Notes: a model not told the origin generated them from the letters alone. A stretch of DNA of 64,000 nucleotides from Gentiana macrophylla (GCA_026214975.1 JAOBSW010000553.1:842442-906441); one strand, 5' to 3'; shown: positions 1-11,687, counted from the first letter of the stretch. Numbers and translations are program-made.

Positions 1-488
1 CCTATACCTACCAACATACAAGAGAACCAAATCAGTACAAGACATCAGTCTATCATAGGTTCAAATTTCTGCATAATATCATATTCATATGAATGTCTAA
101 CATCAAACACACAACACTAAGCACAACATCTAATCAATGATTAATGTCAATACTCCCTCACAGAAGCACGCAACAAAATGATATCACCCCTACACTTTTT
201 ATAGATACAAGGAATCATTTGCATCAATTTCCATGCACTTAACAAATGATATGAAAGAACTATCACAATGAACCCAAAACCTTTCGTTCTGGTACTCTGG
301 TTTGCAGCCCTTAGCTCTAACCACTAGGATAGTCCTCATTAGCACCTACCTGAATTAAGAATCGCGCAGAACTTATCAATGAACTATGAATTAACAAGTC
401 TATAGACACAAAACTAACTAAGGAACAATCTAGTCTTATTCCCAATCCTAGACAATACTAAGTAGTAGGTGGGGTCTGCTATACAGAA
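1..488. other. Unassigned AT-rich sequence
   Basis: No convincing coding region, repeat or RNA gene is visible. If the weak minus-strand frame at 489-830 is a first exon, this stretch would hold its downstream intron or exons, but I see no recognisable protein in it. Confidence 0.4.
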
Positions 489-830
489 TTACTTTGAGTC
501 CATCACCATAAGGACCACAAATACACTCCATAGTGAATAATTGGATGTAAATACTAGTGTTTGAAGCATAAAATGAACTAAGTTATTGTTCACTGACAAT
601 GAAGAGCAGTTCCTTCTTTGACCCCTGAAATCATTAGCACCCATTGCATCATCTCTTCTACCCATGGAATCGCAAATAATAGTTCTTGCAAGGTGATTGT
701 CTTCAGTCTTTAACAGTTCTTGATCAGCAGAAAATGCGTGCGGAGAAATAAGCGATAAGGACACAAGATTATTGCAGGAATCAACAGAACTTCTCCTTGA
801 CAACCCATGGATTGCCCTGGCTGCTAACAT
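489..830 (-). CDS. Possible first exon of an unrecognised gene
   Basis: An open frame of 113 codons begins MLAARAIHGLSRRSSVDSCN. The N-terminus has Arg, Ser and Ala and no acidic residue in its first 16 positions, the composition of a mitochondrial presequence. The last ~30 residues are hydrophobic and poorly protein-like, so the true exon probably ends earlier at an unseen donor. Upstream on the minus strand a pyrimidine-rich stretch ending in ttttcag lies about 25 bases before the ATG, as expected if a 5' UTR intron ends there. I do not recognise the family. It could equally be a chance frame or a gene fragment. Confidence 0.25.
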   Translation of the reverse strand: MLAARAIHGLSRRSSVDSCNNLVSLSLISPHAFSADQELLKTEDNHLARTIICDSMGRRDDAMGANDFRGQRRNCSSLSVNNNLVHFMLQTLVFTSNYSLWSVFVVLMVMDSK

Positions 831-1400
831 TTGCGAAAAAAAAGATCCCTAACCTGAAAAATTTGTGAAAACGAAACCAAAATTCAATAAAGTTTCAATC
901 TTGGCTGGGAAAACTTAACAGGGATCCCACTTAAATCAAATATAAAACGCCACCAAAAAGGTTTGCTGTTAACCTCAAATTGCAATAATATGGATAGAGC
1001 TCAAAAGCAATGAGAAGTGAACAAATTGGTTTGCTGGTAAAAGCTCAAGCGCGAAAGAAGAAGAACTGACAGCAATTGTGATCGAATTAGAAAGGAATTT
1101 GAGGAAAACTAAAAGGAAAAAAGAAAAAATCGTTTTTTTTTGTTGACAAGTTTATTTTCATTGTGCTTTTTTTTAGAAAACTTTTTTTTTTAAATTGGGA
1201 AATGATTATTGGGGAGAGGAACGAAATGCAATGTCATATGTCTTAAACATCCGATACTTCAGTTAGTTTTCATTATTTGTTCACATTCACCTTATATTTT
1301 CTAAATCATATTGTAATCACATGCCAAATGATGACGGTCGAATTAGTCATCGCCACGTGTCATCTTTTTATCGACTAAACATTGAATGAAGAGAGAGAAA
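831..1400. other. Non-coding flank, possible 5' UTR of the 489-830 frame
   Basis: AT-rich DNA with poly-T tracts near 1130-1190. It may hold the promoter and leader of the minus-strand frame at 489-830. No TE ends or coding potential were recognised. Confidence 0.3.
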
Positions 1401-1404
1401 CGAA

Positions 1405-2035
1405 ATGCTAAGGGCCAGTAGCCCGCTTCATGCCTTACAACAGATCTAAGCCCCAGGCGGGGGGTCTGACATCTTCTCATGAAGGACCACCGCAAGTCGG
1501 CTCGGTCGTCACGGAGGACAGGTAAGTGCAGTTCAGGCCAAGACGGCTCAGGGGGCTCGATGCAGGTCGGCCAGAGCCTCCTTATGCGATATTAGCACAC
1601 GTGCTTATAATACAAGATAATTATGGGAAGATACTGAAGATCTTTTAACCATAGACTCTGATCCTGGCATTTAAACAATCCGGGATTATCTCCTAAAATA
1701 AAGGGATTAACGCGTAAAGAATCCTTAGTGGACATGGCACATGATTGCCTAGGTCAAGATGTTCTCTACATAAACGATTCTGATGAACCACGAGTGACTT
1801 GATTCCTAAACAAGTACAGGATACGTAGGCAACTTGGGATACCGGCCACTTATTCCAGGCTCAGTCTAAAGCTAATAAAACACTCCTCCATTTTTAGGGT
1901 TTTGATTGTCCTTTGTCACTAGGGTTTATATTGGCTCGTAATTTCATGTAGACGAGATCCATCATCGTCACCAAACGATAATCACCATGTCATAGTTTCT
2001 CGATGAACACCTTAAAATTTCTCTAACACAAATTA
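1405..2035 (+). mobile_element. Ty3/gypsy-type LTR fragment
   Basis: The GC-rich start (ggcggggggtctgacatc), a mid-portion with cttgattcctaaacaag and the block caggatacgtaggca match the R/U5 region of the LTRs at 7714-8266 and 16826-17324 in this window. The fragment is on the plus strand. No internal domain, primer-binding site or target duplication was found, so this is a degraded or solo LTR. The ends are approximate. Confidence 0.5.
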
Positions 2036-2435
2036 CTAGCTTGGATGAAATAGATAAATCCCACTTATCAATTTAAGTATAATTATATCATAATATTACT
2101 CAAGGTGAATAGTCAAATGAAAATCTATGAACATTTTTGCAACGACTCGATCCGGATTCAAATCGTTTCGTCATAACGCGGAACTAAAAAAAATTGGGTC
2201 ACTACTTAGTCGGTCTGGTCATAATCTTTGACTTGAGGCAGACCTGCAACCCGAAATAGTTGAGGTACCCATTAGTCATTTGAGTCCTAAGGGGTTTAGT
2301 TTTGAACATTTAAAGACATTTTTGTAACCCATTATTTCTTAATTTTAGGAACCCATACTTTCTTGAACTTTGAGTTTATGCGCATATCTAGTTTCGTAGG
2401 ACATAGAATAGAAGGTTGTTAATAAAAGTCATAGT
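2036..2435. other. Unassigned non-coding stretch
   Basis: No gene, terminal repeat or tandem repeat recognised. The sequence is AT-rich and shows no long open frame. Confidence 0.4.
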
Positions 2436-2916
2436 AAGAGCAACCCCGGTGGTTATCTCCAATTACACCCTCTAAACACATCGTTTTTCGTTTCAGTTAC
2501 ATTTTTTCAACACCCTAAAAAAAATTCGCTCCAATAAGCAACCTCTATACAATCCCCAATAAACAACTTTTCTCTTTCATCTCAACTAACCTACCTAATT
2601 ATTAATATATTTTCCCTCTTTTTGTTTATATTTTTCTATCATAATTAGAAGAAAAAAATGCTTGTTCTGTAAAATTAGTTTTTGTAGGGATATTCAAAAA
2701 AAAAAAAAAAAAAAAAAAGGGCTTTTGATATGAATTAAAGTTGGAGAGAGAAAAATTATTTGGATGAAAAGCACCCCCCAGGCACTACCCGATATATCAA
2801 GGGGAGGGTAGGAAAAAGTGAGAGTTGGGGGAGTGTTTGTGTACCATTGCAGAAGAAAGCACCCTCAATTTTTTTTCGGGGTTTAAATTGGGTGACCACT
2901 GTGGTCGCCCTAAGAG
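2436..2916. mobile_element. MITE with TIR of the gagcaaccccggtgg type
   Basis: The left end aagagcaaccccggtggt and the right end ggtcgccctaag are imperfect inverted copies of each other, followed inward on both sides by CAATT. The internal ~480 bp is non-coding and includes an (A)20-type tract near 2697-2718. Small frames on both strands at 2756-2999 lie inside the element and are not genes. A related copy in opposite orientation ends near 58424. The TIR type suggests a PIF/Harbinger-like DNA transposon, but that superfamily label is an inference. Confidence 0.55.
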
Positions 2917-3414
2917 TTGTATTGATACGTGGGATTGTAATGCATGCACTTTTTGAAATTGTGTTTACCAAACGTAATATTGCATACGGCGTGGTGTGAT
3001 ATAAGTGTAGTTGGGTGCTTGGTGTATAAAAATCATGGTATCTAGATGTAGATTAGTTGGTATGATAAGAGTTATTCTTAGAAGCGGTGTTCATAGACTT
3101 CTATTTAACTGTCTCACATAAATTGAAAATGAATCGTCTCACATAAAGTAAAACAATGAATTTGACAAATACATCAGCTATTTTAAAACGGACGGAGTAA
3201 AATGCCGGGTTTCGAAACTTTTTTTGATACAAAAAATTGTTTATAGACTATAATAGAAGTGTCTAAGTAGTTGATAAACTATTTTGGCTATTTATCCGAT
3301 AAATAGTTGAAAAACGCATTTGTCTTACTTTCTTACATCAAATTACCGTGCATGTTTAGTTAAGGGTGCGAGAGTGTCATCCGAAGCAATGATGACACGT
3401 GTATACATAAAAGA
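2917..3414. other. Non-coding, with a degraded MITE-like end
   Basis: The stretch at 3105-3200 contains repeated gtctcacataaa and ends in aaaacggacggagtaaa, which looks like the remnant of a ctccgtccg-type MITE. Nothing else was recognised. Confidence 0.35.
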
Positions 3415-3806
3415 TACTCCCTCCGTTTTTATTTATCTGTCTTTTTTAAAGTATTCATATAAATTCAAAAAATAATTAATATGTCTGAAAAAGTTTGTTG
3501 AATAACAAGATTATCCCTCTTTAAATATTTAATCATCAATTGAATAATTTTATTTAAATATTACAAAACTCTTTCTATTCATTTTCCACCAATAAAGAGC
3601 TACTGCCAGGGACATTTTTATTTTTTATCTTGTTTCTATTCTTTAAGACATTTGGAAGGTAAATTTTTTAATTGTATCTTCAATAAAAGTAGGGATAAAA
3701 GTGAACATAAAATAATAAAATGTGTATTGGAAATTTAAAATAATAGACAAAATAAAAAAACATGTAGTTTTGAAAAGTGACAGTTAAATAAAAAAAGAAA
3801 GGAGTA
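3415..3806. mobile_element. Stowaway-type MITE
   Basis: It starts TACTCCCTCCGTTTTTATTT and ends with AAATAAAAAAAGAAAGGAGTA. These are matching terminal inverted repeats of the Tc1/mariner Stowaway type, bounded by TA. It is about 392 bp, non-coding and AT-rich, and lies about 0.85 kb upstream of SDR1. Confidence 0.75.
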
Positions 3807-4490
3807 CGGTTGTTGTCTCATAAAAACCATATACTTTTTAGTTTCCTGAATAATAAAATTAGGGGTTATTATTTGCCCACACTGATTCTATTCGTACGTC
3901 ATTCTATGTGTGTATTATAGTAAAACCGACCTTGTGAAAATCTGTTCTTAAGTCAATAACCGATTTTAAGTAGGTGCATTGTGAAAACCCACTTTGGGAA
4001 AATCAGTTTTTGCTCCAAACCTTACGAGAACTCGATTCTTTGATCAGAACACACTTTAACAAGATCGATTAAACTGTGGTGTACAAGTCATATTGATGAA
4101 CGAGTTGAATAAATGTGATGTAAATTAAAGCCTCTAAAATTAATATATATATATATATAATACACTCTATCTCATAATAAATGAATATAAAGGAAAAAAT
4201 TATTTAAATCACACGTTTATGATTAAGATAAAATAAAAAACTAAAATCCGTCCAAGGATTCCACGGTTTATACAAATGAAATTTTTTATGATGCAACGAT
4301 GGTAACAAGTCTCATATATTGATTTTTTTATTTTTTACTCTCTTTCCAATAATGTATTTTGATAATACATGAAAGATTAAAAATAGATAGTTGTAATATA
4401 TTTCATTCGATACAACATTGTTATAATCAATTTAAACACATTATAATCATCGCTGTGTTATTTTTTATGACACAGTCGTTGTGTCCGTAT
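3807..4490. other. Upstream region of SDR1
   Basis: Non-coding. It contains a short (TA)n run at 4142-4159 and several near-repeats of a motif containing aaaaccga and gtgaaaatc around 3920-4080. No TE ends were defined. Confidence 0.4.
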
Positions 4491-4498
4491 TATTACTC

Positions 4499-4506
4499 TA
4501 TAAAAT
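4499..4506 (+). promoter_or_regulatory. Probable TATA box of SDR1
   Basis: The motif ctcTATAAAAT lies about 160 bp before the SDR1 start codon. The spacing is close to that of the TATA-like motif upstream of SDR2 (about 170 bp), which supports both. Confidence 0.5.
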
Positions 4507-4663
4507 TTGTACTATACAAATTCGTTAAGCGGCAAATTTGTCATCAAAAATTCGGTTAGCCGCTTTCAGTCAGCAAAACTTTGTCGCATCCGAAGTAGGA
4601 GTTCTCTCTCTTTGTTTTTATCTTCTCTTCACAACCAGTGGAGTTCTCTCGGCAATAGCAAAA

Positions 4664-7600
4664 ATGTCGAGCCAACAACAACTAGAGCCATGGACGACCG
4701 ACGACCTGAACGACAAAGTAGTGCTGGTAACCGGCGCATCTTCCGGAATCGGTAAAGAATTCTGCATTGACTTAGCTAAATCCGGCTGCAAAATCGTAGC
4801 CGCCGCTCGCCGAGTAGATCGACTTAAGTCCTTGTGCGACGAGATCAACCGACTCGGCTCAAACTCAAAAGTCTCTGCTGCCTCTCTGAGTGAACTCAGT
4901 GCAGTGCCTGTGGAGCTTGACGTTAGGGCTGACGGAGCTTCTATTGAAGCAGCCGTGAAGAAAGCTTGGGACGCTTTTGGCCGAATTGATGTGCTGATCA
5001 ATAACGCCGGCGTAAGAGGTTGTTCTTATTCTGTGTTTTCTTTTTTCCTTTTTTTTTTGTTATGGTTTTTGGGTGTAAGTTGTAAATTGACGGAGAAAAT
5101 AATGCAAATCACCTCTGGGCTGTGGGCCTGTGGCTGTGGCTGTGCTGATTTTATTTTTATTTTTATAGAAAATGCTAACATTACGGTTATGCATAGCATA
5201 ACATGCACACGTCTTCTTCCTTTAAGAGTGAGATGATCTCTTTGTTTTTATTTTTATAGAAAATGCTAACATTTCGGAACTCTTCAGCGAACATGTTGTA
5301 CCTCTCCATCGACGCCGCATCGTACAACTTAGCGTTCTCCCAAAGATCATGATTTAAGCCTGGAGTGACCTTCAACGCGTCTTCGACCGCCATTGTATAC
5401 CCCTCCTGGATCGCCGTCGCCATCAACAAATCAACATCTCTCTCCAGATCTTCGGACTTACGAACCGACTGAATGGCCTCCTCGGCAGCCGACTTGACGG
5501 CAGAATCCTGTCTGGACGGGAACCCATCAATGGTTTCCTTCAACGTAGCATTCTCAGATATAGCCGCCTCGAGTCGAGCGTGTAGGTCCTCGACTTCCTT
5601 CTTATGCGTGTCTTGGTCCGCCACCCGACCTCAGTCGCTTTCATTAGCTCGGTCTCGACTTCCCTACATTTGTTCAACAACTCTTCATAAAGGGCCAATT
5701 GACCCGCTTTCTCCGCCCTTAATGCCATCAAGTCATTGTTCAGCTGTCGGACCTGGGCTTTATACTTGTCTTCGCTATCCACCGGTTTATTTAACATCCT
5801 CATAGCAGCTTTGGCAGCAACGTTAATCTGTAGAAGGAAAGTTAATATGGCAATATAAGTTGAAGGTAAATAGCAATAGAGGAAGACGATATAGAAATGG
5901 TAAACTTACCAACGTAATTAAGGTTTTGGCGGGGGCGATGCTAGCCTCACGATTATCCAAGGCATCATAATCTTTTGAGAGAGAGGCGTATGGTCACCAA
6001 GATCGATTTCAGGCGCCTCGCGAGCTCGTTTCGCCCCCTTGCGGTCCTCTTGCTATTTTTTCTTCATTAATAAAGCCAAGGCATTCTTCTTCTTGGCCGA
6101 GACAAGAGAACCCTCAGGGTTTTGAGTCGATATGTCTGTCAGATCCACCAAATCCTCTAGTTCATCTCGGAGTCCTCCGAAAACCATAGGTGGCATCTCG
6201 ACGGTCAAAGTCGAGGGAGCCGTCTGTGTAGCAGCCGAGGCAGGAGTCGGAACTTCGACACTAGAGGGTTGGCCCTGGGAAGCGCCGGGGACATCAGGAG
6301 TAGAAGCTTGGGCAACAGGGGCCCTCGGCTTGGGGGCCTTGACCAGGTTCACCAGACTTCCAATTTTGTTCACTGCCAAAAAAACGCTAAGTATTAGCAA
6401 CATATAAGGTAAGCAATAAATTGTGTGCAAGAAAAAGAACGTAAGCAAAACTCCTACAGTCGGCCCGATCGACATCGGACAAGGGTTCTTAAGGGACGGG
6501 GCCAGCAGTCTCTAATCTCGCTAAGCCATACAACATCCTCAGATCTTCGGTCAAGACCTCAAAATCTGAGTTCTCGATAATCCGGGTTTCTACCAGAGTT
6601 TGACAATTGTGCCTCGCATCACTCTGGTCACCCCTTTCCCTCCAGTCGGTTATGAGGGCATCGTTTCCATGTCGGACAAAAAAGAATCGGGGTTTCCAAT
6701 CACTATGTGAAGATTTCACCTTCGACACTGGCTGAAACACCTTGGCTCTCTTTTGAAAGGAATACCATCCGAGATCCGGACACTTGATGAGTTTGCAAAA
6801 GGATCTAAACAACTCGACACTGAAGCAAACCTTGTTCACCCGACAGTTTACTAAAAAACCGTAGAGTATCCTAATCCCATTAGGAGCTATCTGAGATACG
6901 GAGACCTGATAGTGCCTGCAGACCTCGACGACTCCAGGGTCGACAGGAAACCTTAATCCTGACTTGAGTTGAGCTTCGTATACAGTCAAAAAGTTCGCCG
7001 GGGGCTCATCGGCAAAAATTGATTGATTCCTGATGGGAGGCGCGCCTTAAAATCGACCAGAAGTAGGTTGTTTTCTTTACATATATCATCCAATTCCCGA
7101 GGGGTGATCCTGGAGAGACAACCCTTAGGTCCTTTTCCATCCATCCTGGTTTTCAATTTTTTGCGAGGTTGGAGAGAGGCAGAATCGGCAGAAGGCCCGG
7201 CGTCGTCTGAGGTTCCGGCAGGAAGGGGATCGGAGCGGGTGGTTGATGAATATTCACTCCCACTTTCACGTTCTATATCACCACTACCAGACATTTGCTA
7301 AATAAAGAAAAGAGGAAGCAGGAAGAACAAGGGGACTTACTTGCGATTTTTGGAAGAAATTAGAGAGGAAATACGGGACTTTGGCCTTCTGATACGGTCT
7401 TCTCCTTTTATGCCTTGAAAATTTGAAATGAGAGCTTGAAAAGACGTTAGAGGGGGGTTATAACTCCCCCTACATACGCGTTAATTAAGAAACGGCGTTA
7501 CAGATCACGAAAAGAACTGCTTCGAATTCCACAATGTGATAACGCCGTTAGTGATTTACGACGTCACGCAGCAGGGTCATGAGTGGCTATAGGTCTAGAT

Positions 7601-10587
7601 GTCAGACCGCAGCTGTCCTCCTCAGAACCCTAGAGACCTATCTCAATGACTACGTAATGTGACAGATTTAACCTCGAAGAGACGAGCTTGACTTCACTCA
7701 AATCTGGGGGGCGTGATGTTACAGGGTTAGGCTCATACACGTGTCATCGAATGATTGGACCACATGCTTAAAGAAGAAACGGGAAGTCTTGGGCCCCAGC
7801 CCGAGATCCGTGTCCATATCGACTTCGGTAACAGGCTCCCGCACGATTGTCGGATGTCGGGGGGAGCCATTGCCTAGACGAAGGCTCCAGTCTGGTCTCG
7901 ATTCCGCAAGCCGGGGAGGCCGAAGACGAGACCAAGTCCTATGTTGTCAATAAAGCCCATTAGTCTTAGTTACTTGGGGGGGGGTAATCGATAAGAGGCC
8001 CAATAGGGTCAATTATGGAATAAGCCTAAGCCGCTCTAATTAGGTTTAGGTCACGTATGCCACCTTATAAATACTATCTTCCGGGAACTACGTAAGGCTT
8101 GATTCCTGAACGAGAGACGAGATACGAGGCAATTTAAAATTCGTTCTTAGACTCAAACCATAAACACTAACACAATGCACGTGAAAGATCATTAGGGTTC
8201 TGTGATTTGGCCATAAATTCATAGTTTAACCCGATTGAATTAGGAGGACATAATTTGCCCTCATCATATAAAATAGAGGACTCGTCGAATTATCTAATAT
8301 CCTATTGATCCTGAATCACCAAATGAGGACCCATCGAATTATCTAATATCCTATTGATCATCTTGAATCACCAAATCATACTTAATACAGAACCATATTA
8401 AAGTTTGCGCTTATCTCGGGACAGACTTAATATATACGAGTACTATTTTTTCAGCATTAAGTTGACTATTTTATTTCAAAGTAAATTTGTTGTTGTCGGT
8501 TTCAGGCAGTGTACACACTGCATTAGACTTGACAGAGGAAGAGTGGAACAACACAATTAGAACGAATATAACAGGTGCATGGTTAGTGTCCAAGTATGTC
8601 TGTAGAAATATGCGTGATGCCAAGCTGCAGCAGGGTGGATCCGTTATCAATATCTCCTCTATCACTGGTCTGCAACGTGGATATGTGCCAGGTGGCCTTG
8701 TATATGATGCCTCAAAAGTTGCTTTGAACACAATGACAAAGGTACGTACTCTTCTCACTTCTCACTTCTTTTATTATAAAATATCATTGGTGACCATGTT
8801 GATGAGATGATATTAGCCCTACCTAATGCCTTATTGTTGGAACAAATTAATATTTAGGAAAATGACCGTGTTGAGATTAAAAGGGCAAGAGGATAAGTTT
8901 TTGGCTGTTAGAGACATTCCAACAAACACTCAAGTAGGTGGTTAGTTAGTTAGAGTTAATTGGTTACAACCGATTGAACTTGTGCTTCCTAGCTATATAA
9001 ATGTAAATTGGAACCACAGAAACTCAATTAATTAATCTTTGAATCTTCTTGATCAGAATTTCATTCTAGTCCTATTTTGTTCGATCTCTCTTCTTGTTTT
9101 TAGTGTTTTATCATGTCTTTCAACAGACCGATAAAAACAATACTTCAAGGCACACGATATGCGTTGTTTTTAAGAGATGTTTCGCAGCATATAAAATCAC
9201 TTGGATATGCGTTGTCTTTTAAGGGATGTTTCGAGCATATATATAAAGTCATTTGGGGTTCACACGAAAATCTCTTTCAGGTTACAATGAAAGTGTTTGA
9301 TTCGAACGGCGACTTTTTTGAATCAAACCCGTCAACACTCAAAAAATTATGATGATGCATTTCGGACTCGGTATGATTTCGTTTGCAGTCTGAGGCATAA
9401 ATTCGATTGCATCACTTCACAGATGCATAAATTCGTCCTTCACAAGTTGAACCTTGTTTTGTTACGGCAACCCGAATGCAAACGATAACAAAATATTTTG
9501 GTATGAAAAAAAAATATCCAACACTTATTGATGCTAGGTGGTAGAACTATATGCATATACTTTCTCTTCATTGCCCCTTTTTAATGAGGGAAATCATGGT
9601 GCAAGCGTTATTTTAAGAGTGATATTAAGTCGATAGATGTGGTGCATTCAACTCATCATCTTTCACACATTAAAGGTGTGTAAAGGTGAATTGGATGCAT
9701 CACATTCATCCATTCGTTGATATTTGTGATTGTTTGTTTGTTTACTTTAATAAATCAATCTCAAACAAAATTATAAACTCGTTGTTTTGATCGAACGAAT
9801 GAACACAAGTTTGACTCGCGACAACTCGCTTATATTGATAAACCGATGTGAAACCTGATTTTTATTTATTCATTTGGACATGATTTTGTATACCTAAATG
9901 AGCCGAACTCGATCCAAATTTGAGCTGGAAAGCAATACATTTAACAAGCTAAACTCAAACACATGCTTGAACGATTTGTCTTTCAAACAAGCTAAGCATG
10001 TACATAATTTTTTGTTTAATTATTTACCGAACGATCACAAAACAAAGTTGTAAACTAAATAAACAAAGCTTAACATAAATTTTTTTTCGTTTATTAAACG
10101 AACAAACTTAAACAATAGATACTCGGCTCGACTTGTTAACGAGACTCTAATCGTACCTACTCTAGTGCATGCAATATAGTGGGATTTTGATTCCTGCAAA
10201 ACCCATTGAGCAAGTCACAATGACTAAATTATTAAGTAGTTTAATTAGTAATTATTCTTTGTAATCTTTTTTAAATAATTATTCTACTGGGTGTACTATG
10301 AATAACAGGTGATGGCGTTGGAAATGGGGAAATACAACATAAGAGTGAATTCAATAGCACCTGGTCTTTTCAAATCAGAGATAACAGAGGGCCTTATGAA
10401 AAAAGAGTGGATGAAAAATGTTGCTGAAAAAAAAGTTCCTTTGAGAGCTTATGGTTCAATAGATCCTGCATTAACATCACTTGTTCGTTACTTGATACAT
10501 GACTCCTCCAAATATGTATCTGGCAATATTTTCATTGTTGATTCCGGTAGCACCTTACCTGGTTTTCCCATTTTCTCCTCTCTTTGA
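4664..10587 (+). CDS. SDR1: NAD(P)-dependent short-chain dehydrogenase/reductase, FabG-like
   Basis: Three exons at 4664-5018, 8506-8741 and 10309-10587 join in frame to 289 residues. Exon 1 carries the cofactor loop TGASSGIG (23-30), AARR after the second strand, which favours NADPH, and NNAG (113-116). Exon 2 carries the serine region INISS (166-170) and the catalytic YDASK (Tyr185, Lys189). Exon 3 carries IRVNSIAPG and the C-terminus FPIFSSL. All splice sites are GT-AG. The ATG is chosen because SDR2 and SDR3 have an aligned MSNQ/MSSQ start. The length is typical of classical SDRs. It is likely a soluble oxidoreductase; the substrate is unknown, and the FabG label reflects the fold only. 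Intron 1 (3487 bp) holds a gypsy fragment and intron 2 (1567 bp) a possible solo LTR, yet the coding sequence is intact. Confidence 0.9.
5187..7294 (-). pseudogene. Antisense extra ORF of the gypsy element (putative gypsy-type transposon domain)
   Basis: On the minus strand the frame starts at 7294 with a Ser-rich N-terminus ([17 protein letters not shown]). A domain at about 6990-6490 contains [10 protein letters not shown] and resembles the plant 'putative gypsy type transposon' family (PF04195 by memory). A Pro/Ala-rich linker follows, then a coiled-coil tail ([19 protein letters not shown]). Two introns are visible: 6373-6457 (85 bp) and 5828-5909 (82 bp, GTAAGT to CTACAG). Both restore the reading frame. 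Lesions are a frameshift near 7000-7015, a TAA at 6489 that looks like CAA mutated by C-to-T, and a frameshift near 5622. The C-terminus is cut at the element edge. The function is unknown. Confidence 0.65.
7404..7412 (-). promoter_or_regulatory. TATA-like motif for the antisense ORF
   Basis: On the minus strand GCATAAAAGGAGAA lies 118 bp before the antisense ATG. The related element at 16.2-16.6 kb keeps GCATAAAAGGGAGAA at 123 bp from its ATG, although the sequence around it has diverged. Conservation suggests a promoter, but transcription is not shown. Confidence 0.45.
7714..8266 (+). repeat. Gypsy 3' LTR
   Basis: It is 553 bp, starting TGATGTTACAGGG and ending TTTGCCCTCATCA, so the ends are the short inverted repeat TGATG/CATCA. 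It has TATAAATA at 8066-8073 and, downstream, ggaactacgtaaggcttgat, which recurs in the LTR at 16826-17324. A polypurine tract abuts its left end. These fix the plus orientation. Confidence 0.75.
8278..8370 (+). repeat. Short direct repeat in SDR1 intron 1
   Basis: The phrase cgaattatctaatatcctat occurs twice, about 48 bp apart, each followed by tgatc and a variant of tgaatcaccaaat. It lies between the LTR and exon 2. Confidence 0.7.
8835..9125 (+). mobile_element. Possible solo LTR in SDR1 intron 2
   Basis: The segment starts TGTTGGAACAAATT and ends TCTTTCAACA, so its ends form the inverted repeat TGTTG/CAACA. It contains a TATA-like ctatataaatg about 165 bp in. At 291 bp it is the size of a small copia-type LTR. 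No internal domain and no clear target duplication are visible. Confidence 0.45.
9126..10308. other. Remainder of SDR1 intron 2
   Basis: AT-rich intron. From about 9780 to 10140 there are many short gaac/gctc words (cgaactcgatccaaatttga, actcggctcgacttg) like those seen in non-autonomous hAT-type elements, but I could not define ends. The small frames at 9113-9488 are not protein-like. Confidence 0.35.
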
Positions 10588-10797
10588 AATTGCACAACAT
10601 TTGTTTGCTTGAAACTAAAATGCAATATTGTTATTTTAGAACGGATGAAGTATTTTGTAATAAACCCTGTCAAGCTAGGCACATTTTTCCAACCAAGCTT
10701 CAGAATAGTTTACTTGGGAGTCAAATGATACTCCCTAGTTTGTGGTTTTTCTTTTTTTCCCTTTTATCTAGGAAAATGATAGTCAACTTTAAAACAT
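10588..10797. other. SDR1 3' flank
   Basis: Probable 3' UTR and downstream DNA of SDR1. No clear polyadenylation signal can be chosen. It separates SDR1 from the MITE and from convergent SDR2. Confidence 0.4.
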
Positions 10798-11065
10798 TAC
10801 TCCCACCGTTCTGAAATAACTGAGTCAGTTTTCAAAAAAAAAAAAAAGTTTCAAAATAACTGAGGCATTTACATTTTTAATGCAGCATTTATTGTGTTTT
10901 TTCTTACATCTACCATTATTTATTAAAGAATGAGAGAACAAATACAATATTGTATTAATTATAGACTCAGGTTTTTTAGTCATTTTGGTATTCAAGCATT
11001 AAATCACATTCTTAATAAACGTGTTTTTTTGTAAGTGTCTCAGTTATTTCGGAACGGAGTGAGTA
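10798..11065. mobile_element. Stowaway-type MITE
   Basis: The ends TACTCCCACCGTTCTGAAAT and TTATTTCGGAACGGAGTGAGTA are inverted repeats; internal to them, ACTGAGTCAG and gtctcagtt continue the symmetry. About 268 bp, non-coding, sitting between the convergent SDR1 and SDR2. Confidence 0.75.
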
Positions 11066-11232
11066 CATAAAGTCTACACCTGCACAAATTCATGTATGTT
11101 AATATTTTTAGTTTTTTTTAAATGAAAAATATATGTACTGAGATGATGTTTATGTAAACTTTATTTGATGTCTTAATAGTAACTCAATCATTTTCCTCTA
11201 ATATGTAATAAATGATCCCCTCCGTCCGTCGG

Positions 11233-11687
11233 TATATATACAATTGTTGTTAAACCATAAAGCATAGGATTAGGGGCACAGTCACAATGGATTCATATTC
11301 AGGTTAAGTACAGGTTTAGCAACTTTGCAGTTTGAAAAAGCAATATATAATATCTTGACGGTGAACATTTCATGTGGAGCAACGCGAAAAAGAGAGATTC
11401 GTTTTTTTTTGCGAAACTCCATTCATATGAAGACATTGATAAATGGTGATAACAATACACTTCATCGATATCGGTTAATGTATGATTCATCGATTGATTT
11501 CATACGAATGAAGTGTCTTAATTTGCAATATTTTCAAAGAACCAAAAAAAAAAAAAAAACAGCTGGGACAGATGGATCTACTTAGTTTCCAAAGTTGTAG
11601 TTTCCCCAACATCATTATTACTCATTTATTAATTAGTAGTAGGATGTGTGTTGCAATCTTGCTTCATGCAACCAAATGTTGTGCAGT
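11233..11687. repeat. 3' flank of SDR2, duplicated downstream of SDR3
   Basis: Phrases in order match 43676-43987: a taaaccataaagcata block, atacacttcatcga, aatgtatgattcatcgattg, tttccaaagttgtag and ccccaacatcatta. The similarity runs into the stop codon of the gene on each side. The copies therefore come from one duplication that included the gene and at least 0.4 kb beyond it. Confidence 0.7.

Larger units (their letters stand above)
5150..8266 (+). mobile_element. 3' part of a Ty3/gypsy element in SDR1 intron 1
   Basis: Reading plus, an antisense ORF region (about 5275-7294) is followed by a polypurine tract (aatctggggggcg, 7701-7713) and a complete LTR (7714-8266). No gag-pol and no 5' LTR remain, so the element is 5'-truncated. 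Antisense extra ORFs just upstream of the 3' LTR are known from the Tat lineage of plant Ty3/gypsy elements; lineage assignment here is an inference from that layout. At the left edge the motif tttatagaaaatgctaacatt occurs twice (about 5162 and 5255), so the exact boundary is unclear. Target duplications were not found. Confidence 0.7.

Noticed and set aside
7298..7340. Leader intron of the antisense ORF (GTAAGT to TTTAG)
   Set aside because: At 43 bp it is shorter than plant introns usually are, and the related copy at 16229-16283 lacks the acceptor AG.
8487..8810. SDR1 exon 2 read as a stand-alone ORF starting at 8487
   Set aside because: The extra codons are intron sequence before the acceptor at 8505 and after the donor at 8742. 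Paralogues confirm the shorter exon.
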